From: Symsagittifera roscoffensis
Lineage: Eukaryota; Xenacoelomorpha; Acoela; Convolutidae
NCBI RefSeq assembly: GCF_963678635.1
Contig: NC_087069.1
Span: forward strand, 33,189,090 to 33,253,089
Direction of reading: 5' to 3'
Length of the DNA stretch: 64,000 nt
How positions within the stretch are numbered: the first letter of the stretch is position 1; every line of letters starts with the position of its first letter. Position numbers and translations under genes: made by a program. The notes below the pieces were generated by a model that worked only from the letters and a program-made list of their open reading frames with translations, was not told the origin of the DNA and did not search any database. Below are positions 22,501-35,319 of the stretch, piece by piece.

Positions 22501-25381
22501 GGTGCTTGTAAGTTCACATCATTCAAAAAAATCAAGTTAGCTAAAAATCGATGATGGTGCTGATGACTTATTTATCATGACAATTGGAGACGTCTTAGGA
22601 ACATCAGAAATCTCAAACGATGAAAATTTTTGGGGGTTAAATTTGAGTACCATCACTTATACAGGAAAACATCTTGACTCTTATATAGCGCCAACAAAGC
22701 AAACGTTCAATGTAGTTTGGAAGCTTAGGCACTGGGTGGTTCGGACCCAGTAGCAAGCTAAAAACAAACAACCAAAAACGGTACAAAGCAAATAGATGTT
22801 GTGTATGATTTACTGATCCAATCAGGTAATAGAAAAATTTACAAAAACAGAATCACAAAAAGAAGCAAAAAGAATACGAAACTCAGGGTTCTACAACATG
22901 TATAAATTGCCCAATAAGTTTTGAAAAAAAAAACTAGAAACACTGAAAAAGTCAAGGATAGGCTGGCAGTAGCACCAACTCTGTACACTTTCTTAATTTT
23001 TCCTAAGACACGATGATATCAAAAGTTGATGATCGACGCTCGTACTCAGAGACTGAAAACCTAAATTACAAATAAACACCAAAATTGCATGTGAGTTCAG
23101 CAAAAAAAAAAGAAAACCAAGATCAAGGAGTGAGGAAGTATACTCTTCAAACTATCCAATTGGCTCCTTCCTCTGCAACGCTGACAATAAATTCACATTT
23201 TTATCTTCAAAGGTTAGTGCTTTGGTGATAATACTGTAAATGTTGAGAAGCCGAGAATTAAAGATAATAGAAAAATAATCTTATAAAAACAGTTTTTGTA
23301 AATTAAATCAATTTTTCTGGTGCCCAAGATTTCATCATCTAAAAACCAATGTGTTCGTATGTTTTGTTAACATCAGAAAGTTTGTTTCAGGAAAATGAAA
23401 ACCAGTTAAGTTTGTTGTTATTTACACTCACGAAATTATTCTTCAAAAAAATTTGATGATTATGACGCTTCCTATCCTTTTCTTTCTACTGACGACTACG
23501 ATTTTTACAATGATCATGGTGACGATGCTGATGGATGTGAAGTATTTATTACCGGTGACCATAATGAAGACAATTAAAGCAATTGGTCATGGAAAAACTT
23601 GAAGAAAATGACAAGGTCCTAAAATACAGATAAAGGGGTATAGAAAATGTAGGAAGTTTTACATAAGACACGGAGTAAGGATCAAATATCACTTTTGCGT
23701 CACCAACTCTCAACCAGGTCCATTTTTGAGAGAAATGTTCGACAGCGTTGGCATTTTTCAAGCTGGTAGAAATCACTCTACAGAGATTGCAGAGAGCGAT
23801 ATTGAGAGCAATGGGTTTGCATAATCCAAAAGCAGTCACTTCGTTTTCGTAGGCCTTTGTTTTAGGATTCCGCAAGCAGTTGAACGTTCATCACCGTCGC
23901 CAAAACGACGCAAATAATGCAAAAGTTTTAACGGAACAGTCCTGCCGTAAAAGAGGTTTAAAGAAAATTATTTCGTTTGGAAACTCGTTGGAAACTCATC
24001 TTTCAAATACACTAACTTTTGTGAAATTCTGAGAAAGGGTTTTCATTGAGTTTTTTTCAATCACAATATTTGATGAAACAGAAAAAATTTGTTTTGGTCA
24101 GGCACAGATGTAGAAATTGTTCGAGGATGGTGGAGTTTAAAAAAAATAAAAAGTTTGAATTTTTTTGTTTGATAATTACTTAACTTAAAAGTTCTTTCAG
24201 TTTAAAGAAAAAAATTCAGTTTGAGCTTAAGACAGTCCAAATTAGAAGCAACCAAAAAGCAAGTAAGAAAAGCATCAAGAAATGATGTTTCCAAATTCAC
24301 AGAAAAAAATATTCTATTACGAGGCCCAGGTGAACGCTAAATCCTCAGCTAGGCTCTTTTCTTTACGAGGCCAAACTGTGCACTGGATAGGAGCACAATT
24401 TTATTTCTGTATGTTCCTGGATTCCAGTGACAAGTCTTTAAACATGTTGAAATTTTGTCGGAACGATCAAAGTGAAGGAAAGAACAAAAGAAGAACAAAG
24501 AGAGTGTCCTTGTTGCGGAGTCCGCCTACAATGCATAAAATGCACTTGTAGAATCCAGAAACGAAGTGTTAGTTACAGTGCAACCCAAAAGCTTGCTCAC
24601 GCAGCATAAAATGCGGAATCCTGATTAAGCTGAGGAAATCAACACCTGTTTATAATAGATTTAGTGAAACTGGCATTTTCAGCGGCAGTGGCTTTTTTGA
24701 CAGTCAAATCTTCATTTTGATTAATTAGATAAAAAAATTTCATAAGGTATGATTTTGGAGATCAAATAAGATTGACAAGATTACCATCTTGTATCATTTG
24801 GTCTATTTCTCAGTTTTTGGCTTTTTTTAATCCTGACGTCATCCTATCAACACAAAAACAAATGCCGCCTCTCTATAAATCTCTGCGTGTTTTAAAGTCA
24901 AAGTTTAGCCCTATAATTTTAATATTTTAGAAGTTTTGAACACTTTTTGATCAAAATTCACACGTGCGAATGAGACTGATAGCAGCAGAAAAAATCTACA
25001 CAAAAGAATTTTTTTTTGCCTTAAAACATTACAGAAAGCTATTTAACTTAAGAAAAAAATGTTGAATGTAAATGGTTTTATCCATAAAATTATACTCTCA
25101 TTCAACAAAATGAATAAGTCTTCAAAACTCAAATCAAAATCTCCGTTGATTTGTTTTACCCTAAGACTGCCAAAAATCTGGTTACGAATTTAAGACGAAC
25201 GAAATGAAATCAAGCAACAAAATATTTAAAGATCGGATATCATTTCATGCATCTTGTCATTCAGACAACCCTGAAAAGCAAGAATAATCAGTTGCTCTGG
25301 CACGGAAAATTCCGACTACCCTGGTTGAAGAAAAAATTTTAAAATCAAAAGAGAAATTGTAAGCTTTTTCAATATTCTTTA
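19514..25381. other. AT-rich stretch without a supported gene
   Basis: Nearly 6 kb between the LTR element and the MITE. Open frames are short and show homopolymer or low-complexity composition. A 69-codon open piece at about 22546-22752 (+) has protein-like composition (DDLFIMTIGDVLG) but no start or recognisable domain. An 89-codon frame at 24282-24551 (+) and a 108-codon frame at 23549-23875 (-) are unrecognised. The foldback repeat at 20800-21080 is the only clear structure. It may be decayed transposon or host intergenic DNA. Confidence 0.5.
20800..21080. repeat. Imperfect foldback inverted repeat
   Basis: The left arm (about 20800-20912) and the right arm (about 20961-21080) are imperfect reverse complements over more than 100 bp. 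The clearest pair is GGAACAATGGCGCTAT at 20872-20887 with ATAGCGCCACTGTTCC at 20988-21003; another is GTAAAATAAATCGAAAAAC with GTTTTTGATTTATTTTAC. Weaker similarity continues outward. This is a foldback or MITE-like relic; no target duplication was identified. Confidence 0.7.
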
Positions 25382-26087
25382 CCCGGGTTGACCTCCATAG
25401 ACCAAAAATGCTAATCATACAATTCCATAAACTAGTTTTTTTGAAATTGCTCCCAAAGATTTTTTTGTGTTTTTTTTTGTACTCAAACAAACATTTTTTG
25501 AAGAAAAAAAATTTTGCATGCAAAATTTAATTTTTGTGTGTATAGCGTAGTCCTGGATATACTAATATGGAATTCCTTTTCCTTTTCTCTTGATAACATT
25601 TTTCAAAAGTGCTCAAGACTCCGCGTTTTTTGTCGGGCATGTTTTTGTATACCTTGATCAATGTTTGGTAATTTGAAAATTCAAATTTTATAAATAATAA
25701 TCTTTGAAAAATTTTCCCAAAATTTAAAAGTTTGATACTTTTGTTATATTCTTTGCGTGAGACAGAATTAAGACATTGCAGGCTGTTTCCAAAGCATTTT
25801 TAATGCGAGACGGTCAAACCGTTGGTAACTACGTTTGAGTATTCAAGGTTTATGTCATTTGTGTTCGGTTACGAACACAACCAAAAAAATTTGAGAAGTT
25901 AAAATGTAAAAAATCAATTGCTTTTGGTTTATGGAAAAATGCTAGTCATACAATTTCCATATATGATAAATACTAATCATAGACCTTTCATGCAATTTTC
26001 TGTACGTATAGAATTGTATGGAAAGTGTATGACTAGCATTTTTCCATATATGGAAATTGTATGACTAGCATTTTTGGTCAACCCGGG
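25382..26087. mobile_element. 706-bp MITE with TA target duplication
   Basis: Ends are inverted repeats: CCCGGGTTGACC at the left and GGTCAACCCGGG at the right, followed inward on both sides by CCAAAAATGCTA(G/A)TCATACAATT and its complement. TA flanks both ends (25380-25381 and 26088-26089), the target duplication of Tc1/mariner-type transposases. The right part contains an additional internal inverted copy of the GGAAAAATGCTAGTCATACA motif (25932-25962 against 26021-26050). No transposase gene: non-autonomous. Confidence 0.85.
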
Positions 26088-26668
26088 TAATCAATTGTTG
26101 AACAAAATTTCTGTTTTTTCTTTTAAAGAAAATGCTTCTGATTTATTTGAAAAAAGTAGGAATGAAGCATTATTAAGAAGTAATACAACTCTAGGACTTT
26201 AGTCAAAATATTTTTTGAGGTCTGCCTCTTTTACTGTCATAATTTATATAAATCACAAAGGAAAAAAATGGAAATGATAACAAACTTGATCCTCTGTGCT
26301 CTTCCTTTCAAGTGGTCAAATTCGGGGAGAAAAAAATACACCCTACGTTGTTGTTTCTGTACAATAGAAAAGTAGCGGTGTTATTGTCCCTGCAACAATT
26401 GAGTATTAGCGGTTTTTCAACAACCATTAGAATTACAACGTTCCTTAAATTCGGAAGTTCGAAATAGGCATTAAATAAATTTAAGCAAAACAAACAAAAA
26501 CAAACCAGTTCAACTAAAATCTACAACAATAAAAAAATTGCATGTAATAATCTAAAGCATATCAATGCAAAAAAGGTAGCTTGCAACTTTTCCACCATTG
26601 TCTCTAAGAAGAAAGAAAGTTCGCATTTACTCTTCTTTCTCTTTCTTTCTCTTTCTTTTAAGTCTTTC

Positions 26669-27130
26669 AAGATAGTGAATAGAACATCAAGTCCCCAGTT
26701 ACGTAATAACATTAGGTATAAAGTCTACAATGTATTAAGAAAGGGAATAGGATTGGTAAGGTTTCATGGTTTGTGTAATGGCAAGAGAATGGTAAGTAAA
26801 ATGACGACTTTCTGGTTTTTCTCAACTTTTTTTGGAAAAAACCTCGGTGCGTGTTATCTAATTGGCAAATATCTTTGGTGTATGATGTGTAGATTGTGGA
26901 ATGTAATTAGTTTTTTGGTTCATGGTAAAGAGTGTTTGGGTAAAAACTTGGACTTTTTATCAAAAAAATTTAAATTTTTTTCAAAAAATCTTCAAAACAC
27001 GGTGATTTTTGGTATGTTTCGACCTATTAACTGTTTTATTAGATGATCTTACTTATAACAGAGAACTCCATCTAGCTGAAACTATGCTGAAACCTGCTGA
27101 AATTTCAAAAAATCTAGTTTTTTCAGAAAA
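26669..27130 (+). repeat. Polinton 1 left terminal inverted repeat
   Basis: Begins AAGATAGTGAATAGAACATC and contains GGGAATAGGATTGGTAAGG, GTGTTATCTAATTGG and AAATATCTTTGGTGTA, all found in reverse complement in 47640-48098. Similarity is strongest over the outer 250 bp and weakens inward, with small indels. A pyrimidine-rich CTTT repeat lies directly outside. Confidence 0.8.
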
Positions 27131-27273
27131 AAATTACAAAGAAATTATAGAAATCCCTGCGTCATATTTTAATTTTACGGCATTTTTATAACAAAAAAAC
27201 AACAAAATACTGCATCGTATATAATTTTAAAACATGAAAAAACTTCTTATTAATATATTCCATTGTATCAGCT

Positions 27274-30200
27274 TTATAATTTCAATGGTTTTCTATGAAT
27301 TCCATCATCTCGAACTTGTCTTTTTGGATAAAAATAACTAAGTCCTTTCTTTGTTTGCTCATATAAGGCCACCATATGGTTTACGGTTCTGAATCCTCTA
27401 TTTGCAGATATTTGGTTGATTGGTTCATCGATCAGTCTCCTATACTTTAGCATGGGCCCGTCTCCAGAGTCTTCTAGAATAGAACTCGTTTGTACAAATC
27501 ATTACTACTGAAAAAGATTTAGATGATTTTTTGCCATAGCAGAAAATTGTCTTGCTACACAAACATAGCAGTACATACAGATTCCTCTTTGAAAAGTCCC
27601 GGCTCGCGTTTATAATATGTTTTATGCGTACTGAAACATCTTCAATGGAAAAAATTAGATTTTGCATCTGCATTGAAAGAGTCCCTGCAATCTTTTTCCC
27701 CCTTTTTTTCCAAGCAGCTCTCTTATCTGGCTGGATACAGGCAGGTAAATTTTCTTCTGCAAGTGCTAAGTACAGCTCCAACATTCTCAGTTTAGCATAC
27801 TGAAGTATGAAAATCCACCAATGATGGGTTCTCGGAGCTCAATGGTTGATTTCAGCATTTCAATCTCATACAAGTCTTTCTCATGTGTGCTCAGTCTTTT
27901 AAACAGTGGTCCATTGATTGCCTTATGAGTTTTTTCTTTCGTTCAAGAAGAAATTACCTAAAATTTTCATGATTCCGTTACAAGACCTGATAAAAAAAAT
28001 TGTTTCATTCTCTTCTAGCCTTAATCAATGAGTGTACAAAAAATTGAAACAATTCTGAGGAGAGTACTGAAAAAACGGCAAGTTTTTGTTCACTGCAAGC
28101 CAAGTTCCAAATAAAAGTTGAAGAGAGGGGTTATAACTGTTCCATTTTCTAGCTTGAAGCTAGACATCAGCATTCTCTGAGGATGTTTTAACATATCATT
28201 CTCGATTGCATAGTTTTTCATGTAGTCTCGAATATCATTTTTCAACTTCGGTGTTTTTGAAAACTGGAGAAAACTGGAAAAATTTGATTTTTCTTCATCT
28301 GGAGGAACCAAATTGAACTGAACATAGCTAAAAAGAGATCCACGTTTTATGTTTACTAAAAGGACTCCATGAAAAGTGGTATTTTCTAGAGAAAGTGGGT
28401 TCTGACAGGTTTTTTGATCTTGTCATTTGTTTTGAAGTTTTCCCACTCAAATTTGTGTCCGTTCTCTCTTTTGTATTCCAGTCTCATATTATCCATATCT
28501 CTTTTTTTTACATCGTTCAGTATTCTCGTCAGTTAAGGAGGGCGAATTTCTTGACAGGAACAGAAGTGGTAGTAACATCCCAATGTCTCGAATAAGGTTT
28601 TATCGTGATCACAATAACCGTCCTCATTAAAACAGTCAATTTTCTTCTGTTTTCCAGATCTGAAAAAACTCAAATTTGCATTCTGGTCTTGTTTCTTGGT
28701 AGAAAGACATGAGCATATTCTGAAAGTTGCGAGATCGGTTATGTCTGGTTTTAAACTTTTTTATATCTTTGTCAAGCTCCCATCTTGTGTACAATCCTGT
28801 TGGCATGCCTTGAAACATTGAGAAAGTGCAAAATTGTTTGCATAAAATCGAACGATCGATGTACATATATTTGATGAGTTTCTGAATAATTTCCCATCAA
28901 TTACAATTTTTCGGGTACACACAATCGAAGGGTCACCGATCATGTCTTCTCGAATTTTTTTCACACAATTCTCTATCACTTTATTTGTAGACTTGTGCAG
29001 ACATATGTTTGCTAGATCTGGAAGAGTACATCCAAGTTCCAACATAACAATCTCCTTGTTATGATAAAAATGAATCAGTTTTTGCATTGCTTCCAGAGTT
29101 GGAACAACATTATTGTTGTTTAACAAGGCAAAGAGTCTCTGAACACAGTCATTCCGTTTTTCTTCCAAGTCTCTCGTAAGTAATTGTACTTATCCAAACC
29201 AATTGGAGGCACAGTTTTGATTTAAAGCTTTGTAAGTGCTGGTTGTTCGTCATGCCTACTTTTTCTCAGCTTCTCATAATCAATGAAGTTTTTGTCTAGA
29301 GGATTGGTGTTTCTAAGTGCAACTCAAACAAGGGATTAGGAAGGACTAGATCAAATTCAAGTCATACCTACATATCTCTAAAATGTTGTTTCAAATCAGT
29401 GAGTTAGTTTTTCTGAATTTTCGAAAACTGGATCGACATATGTGTCTCCTACGAGTCTTCAACGCATTCATATTCGTATTCGAATTGGTTGAATAGTGTT
29501 ACCACGTTCGTTCAGCTGATCAAAGAACTTTTAAACAGGCAATTTTTAACATATCCATCAAGATGTTGTTTCAAATCAGTGAGTTAGTTTTTTTGAATTC
29601 TCAAAAACTGGGTTCAAATATCTGCCTCTTCCGAGTCTTCAACGCATACTTTTAAATACTCGAATTGGTTACTTGAATAGTTTATACCCTGTTCGTTCAG
29701 CTGATCAAAGATTTTCTTCATTCCTTCATTGACAGCTACTTTAACAGTTTGGATTTTTTTTCTGATCTCCAGCTTACTTTGCTCAGCTAACAGCTCGAGG
29801 TTGGTTACAAAAACAATAATCAACTTCTGTGGATCCTTGTTGTACAAAAAGATGAATTCATCAACCAGTTTTGATGATATTGAGACTGAAAATGGAACAT
29901 GTTTTCCTACCCAGGTTCTAGTTTGTCTCTCTTTTATTTCCTCTGTAGGAGCACAAGTCGACTCAAAATCGAAAGATTCTAGGTTATTAAAAAGTTTGTT
30001 GTCTTCAGAAACTGGAATAATGAATCCTTCTAGCTTTTCAAACAAGTTTTCTGGAAGCTCATATATTTTCTTTGGGGAAACATGCCTCACTCGAGCGTTG
30101 CATCTCAGTAGATGTTTGTTAAAATCGTCGGAATATTGAAGAAGATGTCAGAAAAAGGAAACTGCAAGCACTTGAAGAAGCTATCTATATCATTTGTTTG

Positions 30201-30723
30201 AATGACATGGTTGTTAAATCTTAGTAGTTGAACTGTTTTATCAAATCCTCCAATGCTTCTTCGAGCTAGTTCTCCTACTTATTCAGCTTCATGGATATCG
30301 AAATCGTATATAAAGATGTTTCTCTGCACAGTTTCCTCGATAATAGGTAATACTTCTGCTGAAACTCCACAAAAAAATCTAGGATCATAAACAGACTTTG
30401 TTATGAATTCTGTAAAGTATTTAGAAATGTGAGAGTCGAGATCATTGTGTCCATTTATGTACATTGCCAATGAGTGGAAAAGACACAACTGATCTATGTA
30501 TGGTTCCTTGTTTTTGTTAGACAACCAAGTCTACTTTAGTACATAGCAAATGGGGTTTTTCAAATAGAGTATCGTTTTCATGAGCGTAGAAGTATCGATT
30601 TTTGCCAGTCTCATTATTTCGAAGAACAAACCCCTGAGCAATTATGGTGTAAGCAGCAGAATTGAGATTGTTGAAGTTTTCTTCAAGTTTCTCGTTATTT
30701 ATTTTAGTATCTAACTTGGACAT
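27274..30723 (-). pseudogene. polB: Polinton protein-primed DNA polymerase B, broken
   Basis: Replicates the element from its protein-primed ends (family knowledge). Recognisable blocks in order on the minus strand: N-terminus at 30723-30517 (ends FYAHENDTLFEKPHLL), 30524-30279 (LCLFHSLAMYINGHNDLDSH), exonuclease region 30090-29614 with the FDFES exo-I motif and WVGKHVPFSVSISS, 29168-28761 (PTLEAMQKLIHFYHNK, LGCTLPDLANICLHKS), 28866-28636 (MPTGLYTRWE), 28311-28090 (RMLMSSFKLENGT), 27784-27440 (LALAEENL) and a C-terminal block ending at a stop at 27274-27276 (NRGFRTVNHMV, GLSYFYPKRQV). At least seven frame changes; the DTDS catalytic block that should precede LALAEENL appears deleted. About 1,150 codons in total. 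Clearly dead. Confidence 0.88.
29383..29712. repeat. 180-bp tandem duplication inside the polB relic
   Basis: The segment starting ATGTTGTTTCAAATCAGTGA at 29383 recurs at 29563. Both carry GAGTCTTCAACGCAT and GTTCGTTCAGCTGATCAAAGA. The copies are diverged by roughly 15%. This is part of the decay of the polymerase gene. Confidence 0.75.
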
Positions 30724-32263
30724 TTGAAGGTAAATACCTTATGTCTGCCATTATCCATCTCCGTATCCACCAGAAATTGTTGACAACCACTAAGTTCCAC
30801 CATCTTCTACTTCTTCTTCCACAATCTTGTTCAAGTCAGGCACAGTATCATGGGTTTCCGTTGGTTAGCTCCAATATCTGAAAGTACTAATTGAATGAAT
30901 GACAAAATATACTTTCTTCGTTTTACGAAATGACGAATTGCGAAACTTCAAGTAAAATTAATTGATTGTTTTTGATTGGCTTACAAAATTAGCCTACGCA
31001 GTTATACTTTAATGGTCATGACATCATCTCTTCTAAATAAATAACTTCAACACCTATTCAGTTTTTCTTCTATTCTGATGACGTCATCGCCTACGAAAAT
31101 TTCCTTCAAAATTTCTAGTATTTTCCAGAAAGAGTTTCAAACAATCAGAAGACGAAAGTTTGGATAAAATATGATCAGTAATTTAAAAATATTAATTAAA
31201 ACTATTCGAATTTTCTTGAGTTACTCTACACAAAAAAATATTCCGTGCGATTTCCTTTTTGATAAAGTAGATGTTGTTTCTTACTTTTTTCACATTTTTT
31301 AGGTCAATTACTTTGTACAAAACATAAATTTCCGACTAAGCAAGAGTCTCTTCAGGGAAAATTACATCAGCAAAGTGTGTACTTTCCAACCGATTATCGA
31401 GTATCAAATTTTTCAACTTACGGCTGAATTACACTTACCAAGAAAAAATATTTGAATTATTTTGAAAAATTTGTAGTCAGTAAGAAAGTCATTTTAGAAA
31501 ATTTTAAAGATTCCCTTTTATTCTCTCTTCAATTCCCAAGTTTGTAATAACTCTTTTTTCCTCCATTTCTTTAAAAATTCTTTTTTCCTCCATTTCTTTA
31601 AAAATTTTCAAAATTCAAACTCTTACAAAATAAGATTCGGGATTAGATTACCAGAAATTTGCCTTGAAACACTCATCAACTCTGAGCTATCCTTTTAAAA
31701 AAAACATCAAAACCAAGGGTCATCAAAACCTTTCATTTTTTTTGATACTTGTATTGACAATATTTCTTTTTTTTACAATAAACAACATGTGATCATTCAT
31801 TTTTGCAATTTCCTACCTTTTTATTTTTACATATGTGGAAGATTCCATTCCTAAAAGGTAAAATTTTCTTTGATTGGATACGACAACATAAGATAAATAA
31901 ACAATTTTTTTGATTGGAAACGAGAAATTGTAAATCACGCCTTAAAAGGAAATTTGTTTCTGTTTAGACACGACTGTTTATCAAAACTTCCCTATCGGGG
32001 AGAGCTGAAAGGAAGCTGAATTCTGATTGGATACAGCTACCGTTCATATACAAAAAGTCTATTTTCTTTGGCAAACCCACACAATTGATTTGAACGTACT
32101 CTTCAATCTGAAGAAAAAATCATTTCGTTTTCAACTTTACTACCGTCATCTATCAGCGTCGTTTTCCTTGTTCCATATTCGTTTACTCAAAAAGTTATTT
32201 CCTAGACTGATTTTCTCCGTTCAGGACAACAACCTTTCATACTCGGTCGAGTTTTTGCTCGAA

Positions 32264-32720
32264 ATGATGGCAATCAAGGTGCTCAAGTCAGTCTCTGGTA
32301 ATTTCATGGCTAAAATGGATGTCCCAATTCAAGTGCGGCACCAGATCAAAAATATGAGGGGAGACTTCAATGGACACTACCAGATGCAGGTTGACATCAC
32401 CCAGAATTCGTTTGGAACGAAGGGAAAGATGTCATAGAATGCAGAACAGATTGGGATGGGCTATCCCGAGGTTCCCGATCCAAGATATGTGGTTCAACCT
32501 GTAAACGGTTTCCTTTTTTCCCTTGGAAGAAGAAAGATTTATGGAAAACCCAATTACAATCGAAGAAGATGAGTGGTTTCCTGAGTCAAGGACTCCAGTG
32601 AGAATTTGCAAAATTTTTCAGCTGCTGGACAGCTCTTTGTGTTGTAAAAAAAATTTGGTTGTAGTCTTATGTTTTCTATTTTATTTTTTTTCACCCAGTA
32701 CTTTTTTTGCCAAGAGATAG
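32264..32720 (+). pseudogene. Unrecognised Polinton ORF relic, unit A copy
   Basis: From ATG 32264 a frame encodes 57 residues (conserved-looking FMAKMDVPIQVRHQIKN, DITQNSFGTK) to TAG 32435; the frame resumes past the stop (GYPEVPDPRYVVQPVNGF) and after a shift near 32520 continues as LEEERFMENPITIEEDEW and a hydrophobic end. Both units preserve the same pieces, so an ancestral protein of about 150 residues is likely. Two or three inverted CCAAT boxes lie just upstream. No family assigned. Confidence 0.45.
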
Positions 32721-34073
32721 GAAAAAAGAGATAATGTATAAAATCATTAAAAAATTTGTTAAAAAAAATTTGCATATGTTTTAAAAATCAAATTAACTTT
32801 GCAATTGGCAAAATTTTTTACAACGTTTTTTCGCAAACATAGTAAAAAATTAAATCAATTTTAACATCTTGTAAAAATCTTCACGACGTTTTTGCACACC
32901 CCTAAGAAATTTCAACAAACTGTGCACCGTTAAATTTTGTCGCAGTGTTTTAACCACACATTTTGAAAAAAAATTTAAAAAATGAATATCGTAATTTAGA
33001 AAAAAATGTCTTAAATTTTTTTTTTAACATTTTAAAAAATATTGTACCGAAGTTTTTTGCACTGTTAAGAAATAAAAAATACGAATTTCTTTGAAATAAT
33101 TTTGATTTTTAAGAATTTCGTTTTTTTTTGCATGTGTGTTGAACAAAAACGTCAGAAGAACAATGTAGTAAGATACGGAGTAGCACTCAAAGTCATCAAT
33201 AATGAGAGCAATTTAACAAGTTTGTTTCAAAAAAATTTTTAAAAACTTTTGCTAGTGAATAAGAAAAGCGAAATTAGGTTTTGCAAGTTTTTCTTAAAAA
33301 AATTACGAAAAAACTTGCTTCTTACCTACAATTTTATCAAAATTTTTTCACTAACCTTTTCAATTTTTGATTGAGCGACTATCCGATTAATACCACGTGA
33401 AACTTAAAATTTTCCACTGAGCAGTATGATGAATCGTCAGACACTTAGTAGTCATTTTCGTGAACAAGTAGTCAAAAATGACAATGAATTTTTCTTTAAC
33501 GTTTTCGAGACAGAGATAAAAAGATATTTTGCATTGTAATCCGATTAAAACAGATATATGTTTGACACATAGCAGATGCCATCACCAATTAATTCTTGAA
33601 AATGATTTTTATCTACATTCAAATAATTTTATAGTAGTTCTAGCACCTACGCAATGATCATATTTGGATCATCACCTACTCATTTTTCTGTATAAAGTTA
33701 AAATACATTGTTTGGAATGTACAGCGAGTCATCTATCATTCCTTTTTACTATATATTTTCAAAAATTAACCTTTTGAAATATCTACTGATCAATTGGCTC
33801 AAATCAAAAATGTATTGAAGAAAAGATTTTCTTTCCAACTACATTGAATTTGCTAAAAATCAAAGAAAAATTGGTCTCAAAAACCCAACAACGGAAAAAT
33901 TTTACTTTGCTTCCTAGAGCTAAAGTGAAAGCAATCGAGACAAATTGAAAAACTCCAGCAAGTCTATCTTAAAACAAACAAAGAAGAAAGGATATCAATA
34001 AATATAGAATAATTTTATTCAGTACGCTTGGACTCGTTCTTCTATTGGAACCCTATTTTGACAAGACTCAACC

Positions 34074-34339
34074 ATGCAGCAGAAATTTGCAAACTGTCAT
34101 GCGATGCATGACATTACAACATACATGAAGAGAAGGGTTTGTATCACAATCAAGAAGTACAGTGTGAACAAGGCTCGCTACATTCAAAGTCGACTCTTCG
34201 CTGCAAAGGAGAAGTAAGGCTTAAAACAAATTGCCTATGTCAACTGTACTTTGAACGAATTCAAAGAACTGGCCTTTCTGTTTGTTCAGAGACTTTCTGT
34301 GTGTTGAGAACTGCAATGTTCATTAACCTTGTTAAGTGA
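34074..34339 (+). other. Short conserved ORF segment, unit A
   Basis: ATG 34074 opens 47 codons of a basic peptide (YMKRRVCITIKKYSVNKARY) to TAA 34215, in-frame continuation NCTLNEFKELAFLFVQRL. An overlapping 66-codon frame (34139-34339) also exists. Nucleotide identity to unit B across 34020-34430 is almost complete (about one difference), much higher than in neighbouring parts. The protein family is not recognised. Confidence 0.35.
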
Positions 34340-34368
34340 TGTTATTACAGTGATTTTAGGTAATCTAG

Positions 34369-34638
34369 ATGATCATCTTCTTGAATCATTTAATAAAATC
34401 CATTGGTCTGAGCAGTTTTAAATCGAACCATGGTTTTTCCAGAAGACTTGTTTTAAAACTTCAAAATAAAGTGGGTCTTTATCATATCGTCCTACAAGAA
34501 AATACCCAGAAAATTTCGCTAACAATTTTCTTATCTCAAATTTTACCAACATTGCAAGATTTGGATGCAGACTCACAAATTTCTCAATTTGACTGGATTT
34601 GCTTCAAAATAGACGTAAATTTTTTTTTAAAGTTATAG
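34369..34638 (+). other. 89-codon open frame, unit A
   Basis: ATG-started frame (begins MIIFLNHLIKS; contains FSRRLVLKLQNKVGLYHIVL). The unit B copy at 40625-40894 is open over the same length with five or six residue changes. Unrecognised; may be part of the ATPase-side Polinton genes or chance. Confidence 0.3.
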
Positions 34639-35319
34639 TTCAGATCTTTAAAAAAGGGAGCATGTAGATTATCGTAAGATAGAAGACACTTACAAAAACG
34701 ATCAAAAATATCAGTTCGAAAAAGAGGAGTATGATAAACTGGTTAATTTCATCCCCTCAATTTTGTCTCATGTAGAAACATTCAAAAAATTTCTACCATT
34801 ATTGATAAATGCACTGTAGAAAACGAATTTTTAGAAATTGAAAGAAGTTCTCAGAAATTTTGATTTGATTAAGCATGAATTTTCCTGGAATACAAAGTAA
34901 AGAAAACCCTTTTATTGTACCTGTATTGTTTTGGACCCAAACATAAATTTGAAATAAATGGGCCAAAATTTTCTTTTTGGGGATGTGATTGGATACGGAA
35001 ATTTCTGTCTGGATTAGTTTTTCGCAAATTTTAAAATCTTCACTTTTCATGCAACTCTACATGATGCAGTTAGATCAGTGAAGTGTATTAACTTAAGGTA
35101 CCTGGTTTTTGTTTTGTTTTACCTAGATTTCCTATTTTCCGTTTTCTGAACTGCTTTACTGTTATTATAAAAAAATTTATGAACAGTACATGCATTGTTC
35201 GATTGTTAGTCATTTTAAACAAAATTTTTAGCAAAAACGGTTAACATCATGAGTCTGGTTATTTGGACTTTGAGTATTGAAAAACAAAGTAGTGAAAGAG
35301 TAAGGAGTTTTAAAAAAAA

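Noticed and set aside
22127-22511. Overlapping ORFs on both strands near a T/A homopolymer
   Set aside because: Homopolymer-derived Phe and Lys runs, no domain, frames on both strands at once.
26584-26662. TTTCTCTTTCTT pyrimidine repeat outside Polinton 1 as part of its inverted repeat
   Set aside because: The right end has an unrelated C-rich run instead, so the similarity stops at 26669/48098.
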